Source: Bacteroidales bacterium (GTDB taxonomy: Bacteria > Bacteroidota > Bacteroidia > Bacteroidales > F082). Taken from it: DNA of 64,000 nt. The position numbers were made by a program, and so were the translations under genes. Every line of letters begins with the position of its first letter. Position 1 is the first letter of the stretch. The stretch is taken from the NCBI GenBank assembly GCA_017460915.1, contig JAFUAA010000048.1, positions 107,762 through 171,761 on the forward strand. The letters are read 5' to 3'. Under the pieces are notes generated by a model that was given only the letters and a program-made list of their open reading frames with translations, was not told the origin of the DNA and ran no database searches. This document shows, piece by piece, positions 8,093 to 16,881 of this stretch.

Positions 8093-8656
8093 TTTCCAGA
8101 CCTTTCGTTGGACAATCTGAAAGACCTTCCAAAAGACGAGTCCCAAAAGCACGCCCAAAGCGGCGCCGCAAAGGATGTCGCCAGGGTAGTGGTAGCCGAT
8201 GTAGATGCGGCTATAGCTCGAAACGAAAGCCCACAGCAACAGCACGATAGCCGTCCAAGGACGGAACCGCTTCAGGACGGGTATGAGGAAAGCCGCCAAG
8301 CCAAAAGTGTTGGTCGCGTGGGACGAAACAAAGCCGTATTGTCCGCCCGCCATGCCTTTTGGAAGATAGATTAAATCCTGAAAGTCAACATTGTAGCATG
8401 GCCTTAATCGATGAAACAAGGGCTTGCAAACATGCGCCGAAAGCTGGTCGGTGCATAGCAGCAGCAACCCTACGGCCACGAAGACCCACCAGCAGCGTTT
8501 GCCGTACTGCCTCACCGTCCAGTATATTAATAATAGGTATAGCGGCAGCCACACCCACATGTCGGTGACAAGCAGCATCGCCTTGTCCATCCATCCGGCG
8601 TGCAGGCCGTTGAGATAGAGGAAAAGTCGTGAGTCGAGCGAGGAGAGGGTTGACAT
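8081..8656 (-). CDS. PAP2 family membrane phosphatase
   Basis: A 191-residue integral membrane phosphatase with about five or six membrane segments. The three PAP2 motifs are all present: KPLFHRLRP (KxxxxxxRP), SSHATNTFG (the PSGH-type motif, with Ser in place of Pro), and SRIYIGYHYPGD (SRxxxxxHxxxD). Such enzymes dephosphorylate undecaprenyl pyrophosphate or phosphatidic/phosphatidylglycerol phosphate at the outer face of the inner membrane. The substrate cannot be read from sequence. Confidence 0.88.
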   Translation of the reverse strand: MSTLSSLDSRLFLYLNGLHAGWMDKAMLLVTDMWVWLPLYLLLIYWTVRQYGKRCWWVFVAVGLLLLCTDQLSAHVCKPLFHRLRPCYNVDFQDLIYLPKGMAGGQYGFVSSHATNTFGLAAFLIPVLKRFRPWTAIVLLLWAFVSSYSRIYIGYHYPGDILCGAALGVLLGLVFWKVFQIVQRKVWKSEQ

Positions 8657-8730
8657 AAGTGTTTGGATGTTTTTTTCTGGTGCAAAGATAGTTTTTTTCG
8701 CTGAAACGTCAGGGGTTCAAATTCTTTTCC

Positions 8731-8738
8731 TACCTTTG
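8731..8738 (+). promoter_or_regulatory. -7 box of the structured RNA / gtrA unit
   Basis: TACCTTTG on the plus strand, a full match to TAnnTTTG, placing transcription start near 8745, at the base of the long stem described for 8745-8920. Confidence 0.65.
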
Positions 8739-8744
8739 CGGCAA

Positions 8745-8920
8745 CATATTGAAAGAAGCGTTATGCTTTTCTTGTAATTGGAAACGTAGGAACTTTTCAA
8801 CAAAGCAAGAGGATGGCATAGTGGCTCGCGTTTATAGCGTGGGCTGCTTTCACACATTTTGCTTTACGGTTTTCCTACGACCTCCAATTACGGTGTGACA
8901 TTCAGTTCCACGCTTCTTTT
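8745..8920 (+). ncRNA. Rod-like structured RNA, 6S RNA (SsrS) candidate or gtrA leader
   Basis: Five nested perfect or near-perfect helices fold about 170 nt into one long rod: 8752-8761 with 8910-8919 (10 bp), 8774-8782 with 8883-8891 (9 bp), 8785-8792 with 8872-8879 (8 bp), 8802-8808 with 8859-8865 (7 bp) and 8824-8830 with 8838-8844 (7 bp including G-U), around a 7-base apical loop. Between them lie internal loops, including an open zone at 8793-8801/8866-8871. A TAnnTTTG promoter sits just upstream. Length, rod shape and central bubble resemble 6S RNA. With gtrA starting at 8942 on the same strand and no clear terminator, it could instead be a regulatory leader. Confidence 0.55.
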
Positions 8921-8941
8921 GTGTGGTCAAAGAATAATGCG

Positions 8942-9373
8942 ATGGAAAACCGTTTATGGACACAGAGATTGAGGTCGTTTTTGGCAGGCGAAAGGCTGAA
9001 GGAGTTCGTCCGCTTTGCCATTGTGGGCGTCGTCGCAACGGGGATTCATTACGGCATTTATTGGCTGCTGATGAAAATCATGGATGTCAACATTGCCTAC
9101 ACGATTGGCTATGTCGTTTCATGGTTCGCCAATCTCTATCTGACTTCCATTTTCACTTTCAGGAGCCGTCTGTCTTTCAAGAAAGGCGTGGGCTTTGCTT
9201 TCTCTCATATAGTCAACTATCTGTTGCACATGCTTTTCTTGAATGTTTTCCTCGCCATCGGACTTTCCGCCGAGATAGCGCCTTTGTTTGTCTATGCAAT
9301 AGTTGTCCCTGTCAATTTCATCCTTGTACGATTCGTGTTTAAGTCAAAGAAATTCCAAAACCAAGAGCAATGA
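8942..9373 (+). CDS. gtrA: GtrA-family membrane protein (putative flippase)
   Basis: A 143-residue protein with four predicted membrane segments and the GtrA signature FVRFAIVGVVATGIHYGIYW near the start, then VSWFANLYLTSIFTF. GtrA proteins are thought to flip undecaprenyl-phosphate-glucose (or another sugar) across the inner membrane for modification of surface polysaccharide. The start at ATG 8942 is chosen over a GTG at 8921. The stop overlaps the start of the glycosyltransferase gene (ATGA), indicating translational coupling. Confidence 0.85.
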   Translation: MENRLWTQRLRSFLAGERLKEFVRFAIVGVVATGIHYGIYWLLMKIMDVNIAYTIGYVVSWFANLYLTSIFTFRSRLSFKKGVGFAFSHIVNYLLHMLFLNVFLAIGLSAEIAPLFVYAIVVPVNFILVRFVFKSKKFQNQEQ

Positions 9374-10302
9374 AACTCAATATTGTCATACCATGTTATA
9401 ACGAAGAAGAGGTGCTGCGCGAGACGACCAAACAACTGACCGCGCTTGTCGATGCCATGATTGAGGAAGGACTGCTGTCGGCTTGCGACATCCTATATGT
9501 TGACGACGGCAGCAAGGACGGCACTTGGCGGATGGTCGAGGAAATGCAGCCACAAAGTCACTATGTGCATGGCCTGAAACTGGCCCACAATGTCGGACAT
9601 CAGAACGCGCTTTGGGCCGGGCTGTCGTATTCGGTCGGAAAATGCGATGCCGCTGTTTCGATTGACGCGGATTTGCAACACGACATTCATAAGATCAGGG
9701 ATATGGTCTTGGCCTACCAAGACGGTTTTGAAATCGTCTACGGCATCCGCAACGACCGCGCCACCGACTCGGCATTCAAGAAACGGACGGCGTTGTCGTT
9801 CTATAGGTTGATGCAAAAGATGGGGGTGGACTTGATTCCCAACCATGCCGATTTCAGGCTGTTAGGCAAGAACGCGCTTCAAGCCTTGGCCGATTTCCCC
9901 GAACGGAACTTGTTCCTTCGCGGGATGGTGCGTCTGTTGGGCTTCAAGGAAACGGAAGTACGTTTCGACTGCAACGACCGCTTTGCCGGCAAATCGAAGT
10001 ATACCTTGCGAAAGATGTTCAATTTCGCCATTGACGGCATCACTTCTTTCTCTGTCCAGCCATTGAGGGTCATCACCGTAATCGGTTTATTGTGTGTCGG
10101 GGTTTCCGTTGCCGAAATGGTTTACATCTTGATTGCCTATTTCCAAGGGAACGCCATCAGAGGCTGGGCATCCTTGCTGTTCTCGGTCTGGTTCTTGGGA
10201 GGCCTGTTGCTGTTTTCGGTCGGGGTGGTCGGTGAATACATTGGAAAGATCTACAAGGAGGTCAAACGGAGACCTCGCTATATTATTGAGAAACAAGTAT
10301 AA
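9370..10302 (+). CDS. gtrB: Polyprenyl-phosphate glycosyltransferase, GtrB/DPM1-like (GT2)
   Basis: A 310-residue family 2 glycosyltransferase with two C-terminal membrane helices (about residues 235-258 and 268-292). Catalytic-domain marks: VIPCYNEEEVL, DDGSKDGT, the DxD-like SIDADLQHD, and the acceptor-region DFRLLGKNALQAL and the R-x-x-x-W-type segment GKSKYTLRKMF. It is predicted to move a sugar from a nucleotide donor onto undecaprenyl phosphate at the cytoplasmic face. Coupled to gtrA by a 4-base overlap, as in gtr serotype-conversion operons. Confidence 0.88.
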   Translation: MKLNIVIPCYNEEEVLRETTKQLTALVDAMIEEGLLSACDILYVDDGSKDGTWRMVEEMQPQSHYVHGLKLAHNVGHQNALWAGLSYSVGKCDAAVSIDADLQHDIHKIRDMVLAYQDGFEIVYGIRNDRATDSAFKKRTALSFYRLMQKMGVDLIPNHADFRLLGKNALQALADFPERNLFLRGMVRLLGFKETEVRFDCNDRFAGKSKYTLRKMFNFAIDGITSFSVQPLRVITVIGLLCVGVSVAEMVYILIAYFQGNAIRGWASLLFSVWFLGGLLLFSVGVVGEYIGKIYKEVKRRPRYIIEKQV

Positions 10303-10314
10303 AAAGACTTTGAT

Positions 10315-11748
10315 ATGCAGATAAAAACTGATTTAAAAGAGAACAAAGGGGTGGTAATCGTTTTCTGGATTGCAATGACTGTTTTTCTGTGCTTTTGCGC
10401 CTTCTTCATGATACATAATGCCTATTGGCAGATTGAGGACGAAGCCATTGTCATCGGGCATACGGGCATGGGGAAATCTTTTTCGCCCACAGGTTTCGAT
10501 TGCATGGTTGAATGCTATGGCCGCCTATATCCGTTTGCATACAATCTGTATAATGTGCTTTTGCTGTTTCACGACGGATACATGTCCCCGACCGACCATT
10601 ATATACTCCAATCCATAGCATTGGTGGTTTATGCCTTGGCTTTTGCGGCATTGGCGTTGTTACTACTCAAGAAACTGCCCGTCATGTGGGAATATGCCAT
10701 AACATTATGCGTTGTGGCCATAAGCGTGGCAAGGGTTTATCCCGAGTTCATCACATGCTATACAGGAGTATGGATCGTTGTCATGTTTCTGCCGATATTC
10801 CTTTGGTCGGCTTGCAAGTTTGACGAGACCGAGAAATGGGTTTATGGCATAGTCTCTTTGTTGGTCATCAATTACATCACCTATTGTTACGAAACATTGT
10901 TTGTCATTCCTTTGTCAATGGGCGCATGTTCCTTGTTGTTCAGTTACAAGAGGTTGAGTAAAAACAAACGGCTGTACAGCTGGCTTTTGGTAGCCGGTGG
11001 GTTGTTGTTTTTGGCGCTTTATGCCATTATTGTGCTTCCAAGAGCCACGCATTTCTATGGTCATTATTCTTCTGTATCAATGTGGAGGCTCGCTCTTAAG
11101 ATTTTTGTGGCACAAAAGATCTATTGGCTTGCTTTGGTCGTGCTCGTTTGGAGGTCGGTGGAAATTGTAAAAAAGAAGTCGGAATACGATTTCTACGATT
11201 CGATGCTACTGGCGGCATTCGCTTATTTCGTTGGGGCGGTCGTTTTGAGACTTGATTTCACCTATTATTATAATATTGGCTCGCTAACGGCGTTGGTTCC
11301 CATCTTACGTTTTCTCAATGAGAAACTTAAACCGCATTGGATTTTCATATTGATGGCTTTGCTTGCCGTTTTCTACTGTAGGAAAATACCTAAAACCATC
11401 AGAAGGACCCAAAAGATTAGAATTGAGACTTATGCTGACGTATCGAACCTGTCGAAATATGTGGGAAAAGGAAATATTTATTGGTATGCTCCTGATTTTG
11501 AAGACCTAACCAACCAATGGGTGGAGTTTAGAGGAACTACACGTTTGAGACTTGAAGTTTATCTGAGTTGGTTGTTGCATCGGGATGTCCAATTGGAAGA
11601 AATGTCGGTTTTTGATGAAGATTTGAAAGGAATTTGGCTGTTTCCTTCGGAAAACAAAGAATTATTCCCTGACGACCAAACCCCCAGCTTGGTTCATGGA
11701 GAAAAGATGTTCAGTGCCAGAGGCATTACTGGAATTGAGGTAAAGTGA
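10315..11748 (+). CDS. Multi-spanning membrane protein, probable Gtr-type glycosyltransferase
   Basis: A 477-residue protein with about ten hydrophobic segments between residues 15 and 360, then a soluble C-terminal part of about 115 residues. I see no enzyme motif of my own knowledge that is decisive. Its position 12 bases after gtrB, as third gene of a gtrA-gtrB-X operon, matches the slot of the variable, strain-specific glucosyltransferase (GtrI-V type) that moves the sugar from undecaprenyl phosphate to O-antigen in the periplasm. Function is therefore inferred from context only. The coding region is somewhat AT-richer than its neighbours. Confidence 0.65.
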   Translation: MQIKTDLKENKGVVIVFWIAMTVFLCFCAFFMIHNAYWQIEDEAIVIGHTGMGKSFSPTGFDCMVECYGRLYPFAYNLYNVLLLFHDGYMSPTDHYILQSIALVVYALAFAALALLLLKKLPVMWEYAITLCVVAISVARVYPEFITCYTGVWIVVMFLPIFLWSACKFDETEKWVYGIVSLLVINYITYCYETLFVIPLSMGACSLLFSYKRLSKNKRLYSWLLVAGGLLFLALYAIIVLPRATHFYGHYSSVSMWRLALKIFVAQKIYWLALVVLVWRSVEIVKKKSEYDFYDSMLLAAFAYFVGAVVLRLDFTYYYNIGSLTALVPILRFLNEKLKPHWIFILMALLAVFYCRKIPKTIRRTQKIRIETYADVSNLSKYVGKGNIYWYAPDFEDLTNQWVEFRGTTRLRLEVYLSWLLHRDVQLEEMSVFDEDLKGIWLFPSENKELFPDDQTPSLVHGEKMFSARGITGIEVK

Positions 11749-11793
11749 GGGGGCAGAAAAATTCGCTGAAACCATCATGGTTTGTCCCAAAAA

Positions 11794-11909
11794 GTTGGAA
11801 AAAGTCAAGAAATCGCCTCAAAAACGGTTGGAAAAATACACAAAATAATCATATTTTTGGTTGGAAAACGCACAGAAATGTGTATTTTTTGGGTTGGAAA
11901 AAGTCAAGA
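11794..11909. repeat. 33-bp tandem repeat array between the gtr operon and obgE
   Basis: GTTGGAAAA starts at 11794, 11827, 11860 and 11893, exactly 33 bp apart. The first and last units share GTTGGAAAAAGTCAAGA. The array ends at the obgE stop codon (11910). The rest of each unit is diverged. Confidence 0.8.
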
Positions 11910-12920
11910 TCACCAATCCTCCTCCTCGTCCCCCTTGTTCAGCGTCAGCCAAATCAGGTCCTTCAGTTCGTCGATGCCTTGCTGGGCCACGGAGCTGATG
12001 AAGACGTGCGGCACTTTCTTGGGCAGGTGCTTCTTGATTTCCTTGATGGTGTCGTCGTCCACCAAGTCGCATTTCGTGATGGCCAAGATGCGGTCCTTGT
12101 CCATCAGCTCGGGGTTGTATTTCTTCAACTCGTTGAGCAGGATGTCGTATTCCGCCTTCACGTCGTCGGTGTTGGCGGGCACCATGAAGAGCAGGGTCGA
12201 GTTTCTTTCGATATGCCTCAAAAACCTGATTCCCAATCCTTTGCCTTCCGCTGCACCTTCGATGATGCCAGGGATGTCGGCCATGACGAAGCTGCGGTGG
12301 CCGCGATATTTGACGATACCCAAGTTGGGCACCAAGGTGGTGAAGGGATAGTCGGCGATTTCGGGCTTGGCCGCCGACACCACCGAGAGTAGCGTCGACT
12401 TGCCTGCGTTGGGGAAGCCGACCAAACCCACATCGGCCAACAATTTGAGTTCCAAGGTTATCCAATCCTCTTGCGAAGGCTCGCCAGGCTGGGCAAACTT
12501 GGGTGCTTGCAGGGTGGCCGTTTTGAAGAAGGCATTGCCTTTGCCCCCGCGACCGCCTTTCAGCAGCACGATTTCTTGTCCGTCTTGCGTGATTTCGCCC
12601 ATTTGCGTATGGTCTTCGGCGTGGTAGGCAACGGTACCCGGCGGCACGTCGATGTAGATGTCGTTGCCAGCGGCACCGGTGAGTTGGTTTTTGCCGCCAG
12701 GAACGCCGTCGCCGGCAAAGATGTGCTTGGTATAGCGCAAATGCAACAACGTCCACAGTTGGGCATTGCCGCGCATGATGACGTTGCCGCCGCGACCGCC
12801 GTCGCCGCCGTCGGGACCGCCTTTGGGGATGTATTTCTCGCGGCGGAAGTGCAGCGAACCCGCGCCGCCTTTGCCCGAGCGGCAGAAAATCTTCACGTAA
12901 TCAACAAAATTAGAGGTCAT
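11910..12920 (-). CDS. obgE: Obg-family GTPase
   Basis: A 336-residue ribosome-associated GTPase needed for 50S maturation. The glycine-rich Obg fold fills residues 1-160 ([29 protein letters not shown] and similar turns), followed by the G domain with G1 GFPNAGKST (about 168-176), switch region [12 protein letters not shown]3 [10 protein letters not shown]4 TKCD and G5 SSVAQQG. The C-terminal OCT domain found in some homologues is absent; the protein ends in an acidic EEEDW tail. Start ATG at 12920. PBP1A lies upstream, 12 bases away, on the same strand. Confidence 0.95.
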   Translation of the reverse strand: MTSNFVDYVKIFCRSGKGGAGSLHFRREKYIPKGGPDGGDGGRGGNVIMRGNAQLWTLLHLRYTKHIFAGDGVPGGKNQLTGAAGNDIYIDVPPGTVAYHAEDHTQMGEITQDGQEIVLLKGGRGGKGNAFFKTATLQAPKFAQPGEPSQEDWITLELKLLADVGLVGFPNAGKSTLLSVVSAAKPEIADYPFTTLVPNLGIVKYRGHRSFVMADIPGIIEGAAEGKGLGIRFLRHIERNSTLLFMVPANTDDVKAEYDILLNELKKYNPELMDKDRILAITKCDLVDDDTIKEIKKHLPKKVPHVFISSVAQQGIDELKDLIWLTLNKGDEEEDW

Positions 12921-12932
12921 GGGGCCGTTGGA

Positions 12933-15188
12933 TTAGAATTCATCAATATATTCAATGCTTTCTTCGTCGTCATAACGATTGCAGTCGAAGTTGAGGTCGA
13001 CGCCAGGGAGGTTCGGTTTCGGGAAGTCGCCCTTGCTGATGTTCAGGCTCTTGTCGGCATAAACTTTTTTCATATACATGGCCCAAATGGGCAATGCCGT
13101 ATGTGAGCCTTGCCCGAGTCTGGTCGATCGGAAATGCACGCTGCGGTCTTCGGCACCCACCCAAACGCCGGTGGTCAAGTCGGGGGTGATGCCCATGAAA
13201 TAGCCGTCGCTGTTCTTTTGCGTGGTTCCGGTTTTGCCCGCGATGGGATTGGTGAATCCGTAGAGGGAACGCAAGCGGATACCCGTGCCGCTTTGCACCA
13301 CGCCTTTCATCAACTCAATCGTCTTGTATGCAGTGAACTCGCTCATGGCTTCAGATTCTTCGGGGCTGAAGCGTTGGATGACATTGCCGTTCTTGTCTTC
13401 GATACGGGTGACGAACATCGGCTTGATGTAAACGCCTTGGTTGGCAAAGGTACTCATGCCCCCCACCATCTCGATGAGTTTCAGGTCGCAAACGCCCAAA
13501 CAGATGGCGGGAACGGCATCGATTGGCGATTCCACACCCATGCGGCGTGCCTGGGCGATGACAGCGTTGGGTCCGAAACGGTTCATCAGATAGGCCGAAA
13601 TCCAGTTGTTGGATTGTGCCAAAGCGTATTTCAAGGTGATTTCTTCGCCGACACGACCTCCTGAGTTGCCTGGAGACCAGAATTTCCCGTCTTCCAGCTG
13701 GATGTTGTATTGGATGTTCGGGATCTTGGTGCAAGGGGTGAACTCGCCTTCTTGCATGGCCAAAGAATAGAGGAACGGCTTGAAAGTGGAACCCACTTGT
13801 CGGCGAGCCTGGGTGACGTGGTCGTACTTGAAGAAACGGTAGTCCAAGCCACCGACATATGCCTTCACATGCCCTGTATGCGACTCGATGGAAACCAAGC
13901 TGGCTTGCAGGAACCACTTGTAGTAGCGGATGGAGTCCATCGGAGTCATCACGGTGTCGATGGGACCGTTCCATGAGAAGACGGTCATGCGCACCGGGCG
14001 GTTGAATTCGGCCTTGATGGAGTCGAAAGGCAGACCTTCGTCTTTCAGGACACGGTAGCGGTCGCTGCGTTTCATCGAAGTCTCGAGCAGCCCGTCGATT
14101 TGGTCGGCCGTAAGATTCGAGAAAGGCGCGTTTTTCTGTCCTTTCCAATGTTTGTAAAACATCGGTTGAAGCTCTTTGCCCATAAAGTCACTGACGGCTT
14201 CCTCGGCGTAGCGTTGCATGCGCGAGTCGATGGTGGTGTAGATGCGCAGTCCGTCGCGGTAAATATTATAAGGTGTGCCATTGGGGCGGGTGGTGTTTTT
14301 GGCCCATTCGTTGAGGTAGCCTCTCAGGAACTCGCGGAAATAGGTGGCTTGGCCGCTGTTGTGGTCCTTGATGCTGAAATGCGTCATGTCGAGTGGGATC
14401 TGCGAGATGGAGTCGCATTCGGTCTCGGTGATGAATCCGTTTTCGGCCATTTTTTGCAGTACGAGGTTGCGGCGTCCCAAGGAACGTTCCGGATTGCGTA
14501 TGGGACTGTAGCGCGTTGGAGCATTGACCACACCGGCCATCAGTGCGCATTCCTCGACGCTGAGGTCTTTCGGGTTCTTGTCGAAGAAGGTGCTGGCTGC
14601 CGAGCGGATACCGAAGGTGTTGTGGCCAAAAGCCACGGTATTGAGGTACATCGCCACGATTTCTTCCTTCGAGTAGTTATGCTCTAGCTTGGTGGCCGTA
14701 ATCCATTCCTGGAACTTGCGTAAGACCAGTTTGGGCGTGCTGAGGTTTTCGCCGCGAGGGAAAAGGTTCTTGGCCAGCTGCTGCGTGATGGTTGAGCCGC
14801 CGCCTTTCTTTCGCCCTGTCAACACACCGAAGGCCACGCGCAACAAGGCTCTCTCGTCGATGCCGGAATGCTCCGTAAACCGTTCGTCTTCAATGCTGAT
14901 GAGGGCTTCGGGCATGTAGTGCGACAACTCGGCGTAGCGCACATTCGATCGGTTTTCGATATAATAGGTGCCCAAAATCTTGCCGTCAGCCGAGATGATT
15001 TCGGTGGCCAAATTGGTGCGTGGGTTTTCCAGTTCGTCGAAGGTGGGCATGGTGCCGAAGATGCCGACCGCGACGCAGAAGAAGAACAAAACGACCAAGA
15101 CCAGCAATCCACCAAAGGCTATCCAAAGGTTTCTTACCGCCTTCGACTTCGTTTTTGTCAGCTTCCCTTTTTTCTTGTTTTGACTCAT
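12933..15188 (-). CDS. Class A penicillin-binding protein 1A (GT51 plus transpeptidase)
   Basis: A 751-residue bifunctional peptidoglycan synthase. A basic cytoplasmic tail is followed by one membrane helix (about 21-45). The GT51 glycosyltransferase domain shows EDERFTEHSGID (about 100-111, with the catalytic Glu) and GGSTITQQLAKNLF. The transpeptidase domain shows the Ser active site GSTFKPF (about 466), an SxN motif SNNW, and KTGTTQ (about 651). It polymerises lipid II and cross-links strands in the periplasm. It heads a close same-strand series with obgE and follows gldH by 3 bases, so these genes are probably cotranscribed. Confidence 0.93.
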   Translation of the reverse strand: MSQNKKKGKLTKTKSKAVRNLWIAFGGLLVLVVLFFFCVAVGIFGTMPTFDELENPRTNLATEIISADGKILGTYYIENRSNVRYAELSHYMPEALISIEDERFTEHSGIDERALLRVAFGVLTGRKKGGGSTITQQLAKNLFPRGENLSTPKLVLRKFQEWITATKLEHNYSKEEIVAMYLNTVAFGHNTFGIRSAASTFFDKNPKDLSVEECALMAGVVNAPTRYSPIRNPERSLGRRNLVLQKMAENGFITETECDSISQIPLDMTHFSIKDHNSGQATYFREFLRGYLNEWAKNTTRPNGTPYNIYRDGLRIYTTIDSRMQRYAEEAVSDFMGKELQPMFYKHWKGQKNAPFSNLTADQIDGLLETSMKRSDRYRVLKDEGLPFDSIKAEFNRPVRMTVFSWNGPIDTVMTPMDSIRYYKWFLQASLVSIESHTGHVKAYVGGLDYRFFKYDHVTQARRQVGSTFKPFLYSLAMQEGEFTPCTKIPNIQYNIQLEDGKFWSPGNSGGRVGEEITLKYALAQSNNWISAYLMNRFGPNAVIAQARRMGVESPIDAVPAICLGVCDLKLIEMVGGMSTFANQGVYIKPMFVTRIEDKNGNVIQRFSPEESEAMSEFTAYKTIELMKGVVQSGTGIRLRSLYGFTNPIAGKTGTTQKNSDGYFMGITPDLTTGVWVGAEDRSVHFRSTRLGQGSHTALPIWAMYMKKVYADKSLNISKGDFPKPNLPGVDLNFDCNRYDDEESIEYIDEF

Positions 15189-15191
15189 GAT

Positions 15192-15653
15192 TTACTGTTT
15201 TTCAATGTATAGTCCGATGTCGGAGACGCCTTTCAGCACGGGCTCACGCATGGCTTGCTCAATTTCGAAATGATAGGTGCCCGACAAGGGGAATCTCAGG
15301 TCCTCGTTGAGCGGAACGAGCAAGTCCCTCATGCTGCCACTGCCTTTGCCAATCCAACGTCCTTCGGGTGTGGCGAGGGTGCATTCAATCGTGTCGTGGG
15401 TGAGGTTGCCGTTGGGCATGCGTGTATGGAGAAACACAAAGAGGTTGCTGTAGCGGTAGTTCTCCAAATGTCGCAGGCCAATGCCGAACACATAGCCGCT
15501 GATTGTGTCGTTGACGTCCACGTCGAAGGCAATGCGCTCCTCTTGTCGCCATTCGGCTTCGGGGATGACCATGCGCTTGTTGAAGTTGCTGCTGGTGCAT
15601 GATGCCACGGTCAAGGCAAAGATCAGCAAAAGTATAGAACCCGTCCTTTTCAT
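15192..15653 (-). CDS. gldH: Gliding motility lipoprotein GldH
   Basis: A 153-residue lipoprotein with a signal peptide and lipobox ending LTVASC (lipidated Cys19). Sequence features match GldH: MVIPEAEWRQEERIAFDVDVNDT and HLENYRYSNLFVFLHTRMPNG, and a C-terminal YHFEIEQAMRE. In gliding Bacteroidota GldH is needed for motility and chitin use; in non-gliding Bacteroidales its role is unclear. The start codon overlaps the stop of the upstream ricT-like gene (TGATG), a conserved pairing in this phylum. Confidence 0.88.
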   Translation of the reverse strand: MKRTGSILLLIFALTVASCTSSNFNKRMVIPEAEWRQEERIAFDVDVNDTISGYVFGIGLRHLENYRYSNLFVFLHTRMPNGNLTHDTIECTLATPEGRWIGKGSGSMRDLLVPLNEDLRFPLSGTYHFEIEQAMREPVLKGVSDIGLYIEKQ

Positions 15654-16771
15654 CAGTCACTCATCTTTTTGATGTCGGCTTCGCCGTAGCCTTCGTTGGT
15701 GTTGGTGTGGGCTTCTGTTGTCAGGGCAAAGTCTTCCAGTTGTTTGGGCTTCTGTCCCTTTTTGTTCATGGCGATGATGTCCTTCACCTTGTCGACGGGA
15801 ATGGCCATGATGTTGCTCTTGTCGTTGGTGTAGGAATACCACATCAGGCCTTTGAAAACGTCGTTTTTCTGGTGAATGGCATCGCCGCTCTCAAAATGCA
15901 GCACGATGTTCGGGTCGGAGAAGGCCTTTAGCGCGTCGACGTAGGCCTCATATTCGAAGTTGAGGCAACATTTCAGTTTTCCGCATTGGCCAGCCAGTTT
16001 TTGCGGGTTGGGCGAAAGTTGCTGCACGCGGGCCACGTTGGTCGTCACCGACTGGAAATCGCTGATCCACGAGGCGCAGCACAGCTCGCGGCCGCATGAA
16101 CCTAGACCTCCGAGTTTGGCTGACTCTTGCCGCACCCCGATTTGCCGCATCTCGATGCGGATGTGGAACTCCTCGGCCAGTTTCTTGATGAGTTCGCGGA
16201 AGTCGACGCGACCCTCGGCGGTGTAATAGAAGATGGCTTTCGTCTTGTCGCCTTGGTATTCCACGTCGTTGAGTTTCATTTCCAACCCAAGGTTGTCGAT
16301 GATGGTGCGGGTGCGAGCCAAAGTGCTGTCCTCCAATTTGATGGCTGAGAGCCATTTCTCCACGTCGTTGACGCGAGCGCGGCGGTAGATTTTCTTCATC
16401 TCGTTGAGTGGCGTGCGGAATCTCTTCCTTTTCATCTGGTGTTTCACGATTTCGCCCAACAGGGTGACGATGCCGATGTCGTGTCCGATGGCGGTTTCAA
16501 CGGCGACGAACTCGCCCACTTCCAGGTCGAGGTCTTCGGGATAGGTGAAATAGTCCTTGCGGTCGTTCTTGAAGCGCACCTCGGCGAGGCACACCTTGCC
16601 TTTCACTTCTTGGTTTTCGTAGTCCTTCAGCCAATCGTATTGGCTCAATTTGCAGCGGCCGCAACACAGCACCTTGTCGCCTGAGTTATAGCTCGAATTC
16701 AATCGGCAACCACGGTTAACCAACTGGGGTTCGAGGTCGGAGATATTGTTTGTATTTTGATTTTCAATCAT
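15653..16771 (-). CDS. PSP1-domain protein, RicT (YaaT)-like
   Basis: A 372-residue protein with a PSP1 C-terminal domain and a run of paired cysteines: LCCGRCKLSQYDWL near the N-terminus and LGSCGRELCCASWI, QCGKLKCCLNFEYE later. This matches RicT/YaaT of the Bacillus Y-complex (RicA-RicF-RicT), an Fe-S assembly affecting RNase Y and sporulation; in Bacteroidota the role is not known. Start taken at ATG 16771 because the divergent promoter (16806-16813) would put the RNA 5' end near 16800, inside the longer frame. Overlaps gldH by one base. Confidence 0.85.
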   Translation of the reverse strand: MIENQNTNNISDLEPQLVNRGCRLNSSYNSGDKVLCCGRCKLSQYDWLKDYENQEVKGKVCLAEVRFKNDRKDYFTYPEDLDLEVGEFVAVETAIGHDIGIVTLLGEIVKHQMKRKRFRTPLNEMKKIYRRARVNDVEKWLSAIKLEDSTLARTRTIIDNLGLEMKLNDVEYQGDKTKAIFYYTAEGRVDFRELIKKLAEEFHIRIEMRQIGVRQESAKLGGLGSCGRELCCASWISDFQSVTTNVARVQQLSPNPQKLAGQCGKLKCCLNFEYEAYVDALKAFSDPNIVLHFESGDAIHQKNDVFKGLMWYSYTNDKSNIMAIPVDKVKDIIAMNKKGQKPKQLEDFALTTEAHTNTNEGYGEADIKKMSD

Positions 16772-16805
16772 TTGACTAAAAAGAATTAATCGTGCATATA
16801 AAGCG

Positions 16806-16834
16806 CAAAAATACAAAAAAATTATATATCTTTG
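16806..16834. promoter_or_regulatory. Divergent promoters of the ricT-like gene and lemA
   Basis: Minus strand TATTTTTG (16813-16806) and plus strand TATCTTTG (16827-16834), 13 bp apart, both TAnnTTTG. They fix the starts at 16771 and 16882. Confidence 0.65.
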
Positions 16835-16881
16835 CGGCCAAAAGTTCAATAAGAAATCTAATCATTAAAAATCCATTCATT

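Noticed and set aside
11745-12392. Plus-strand frame over the 33-bp array and antisense to obgE
   Set aside because: Most of it is antisense to obgE; only the short repeat part is unusual and is reported as a repeat.
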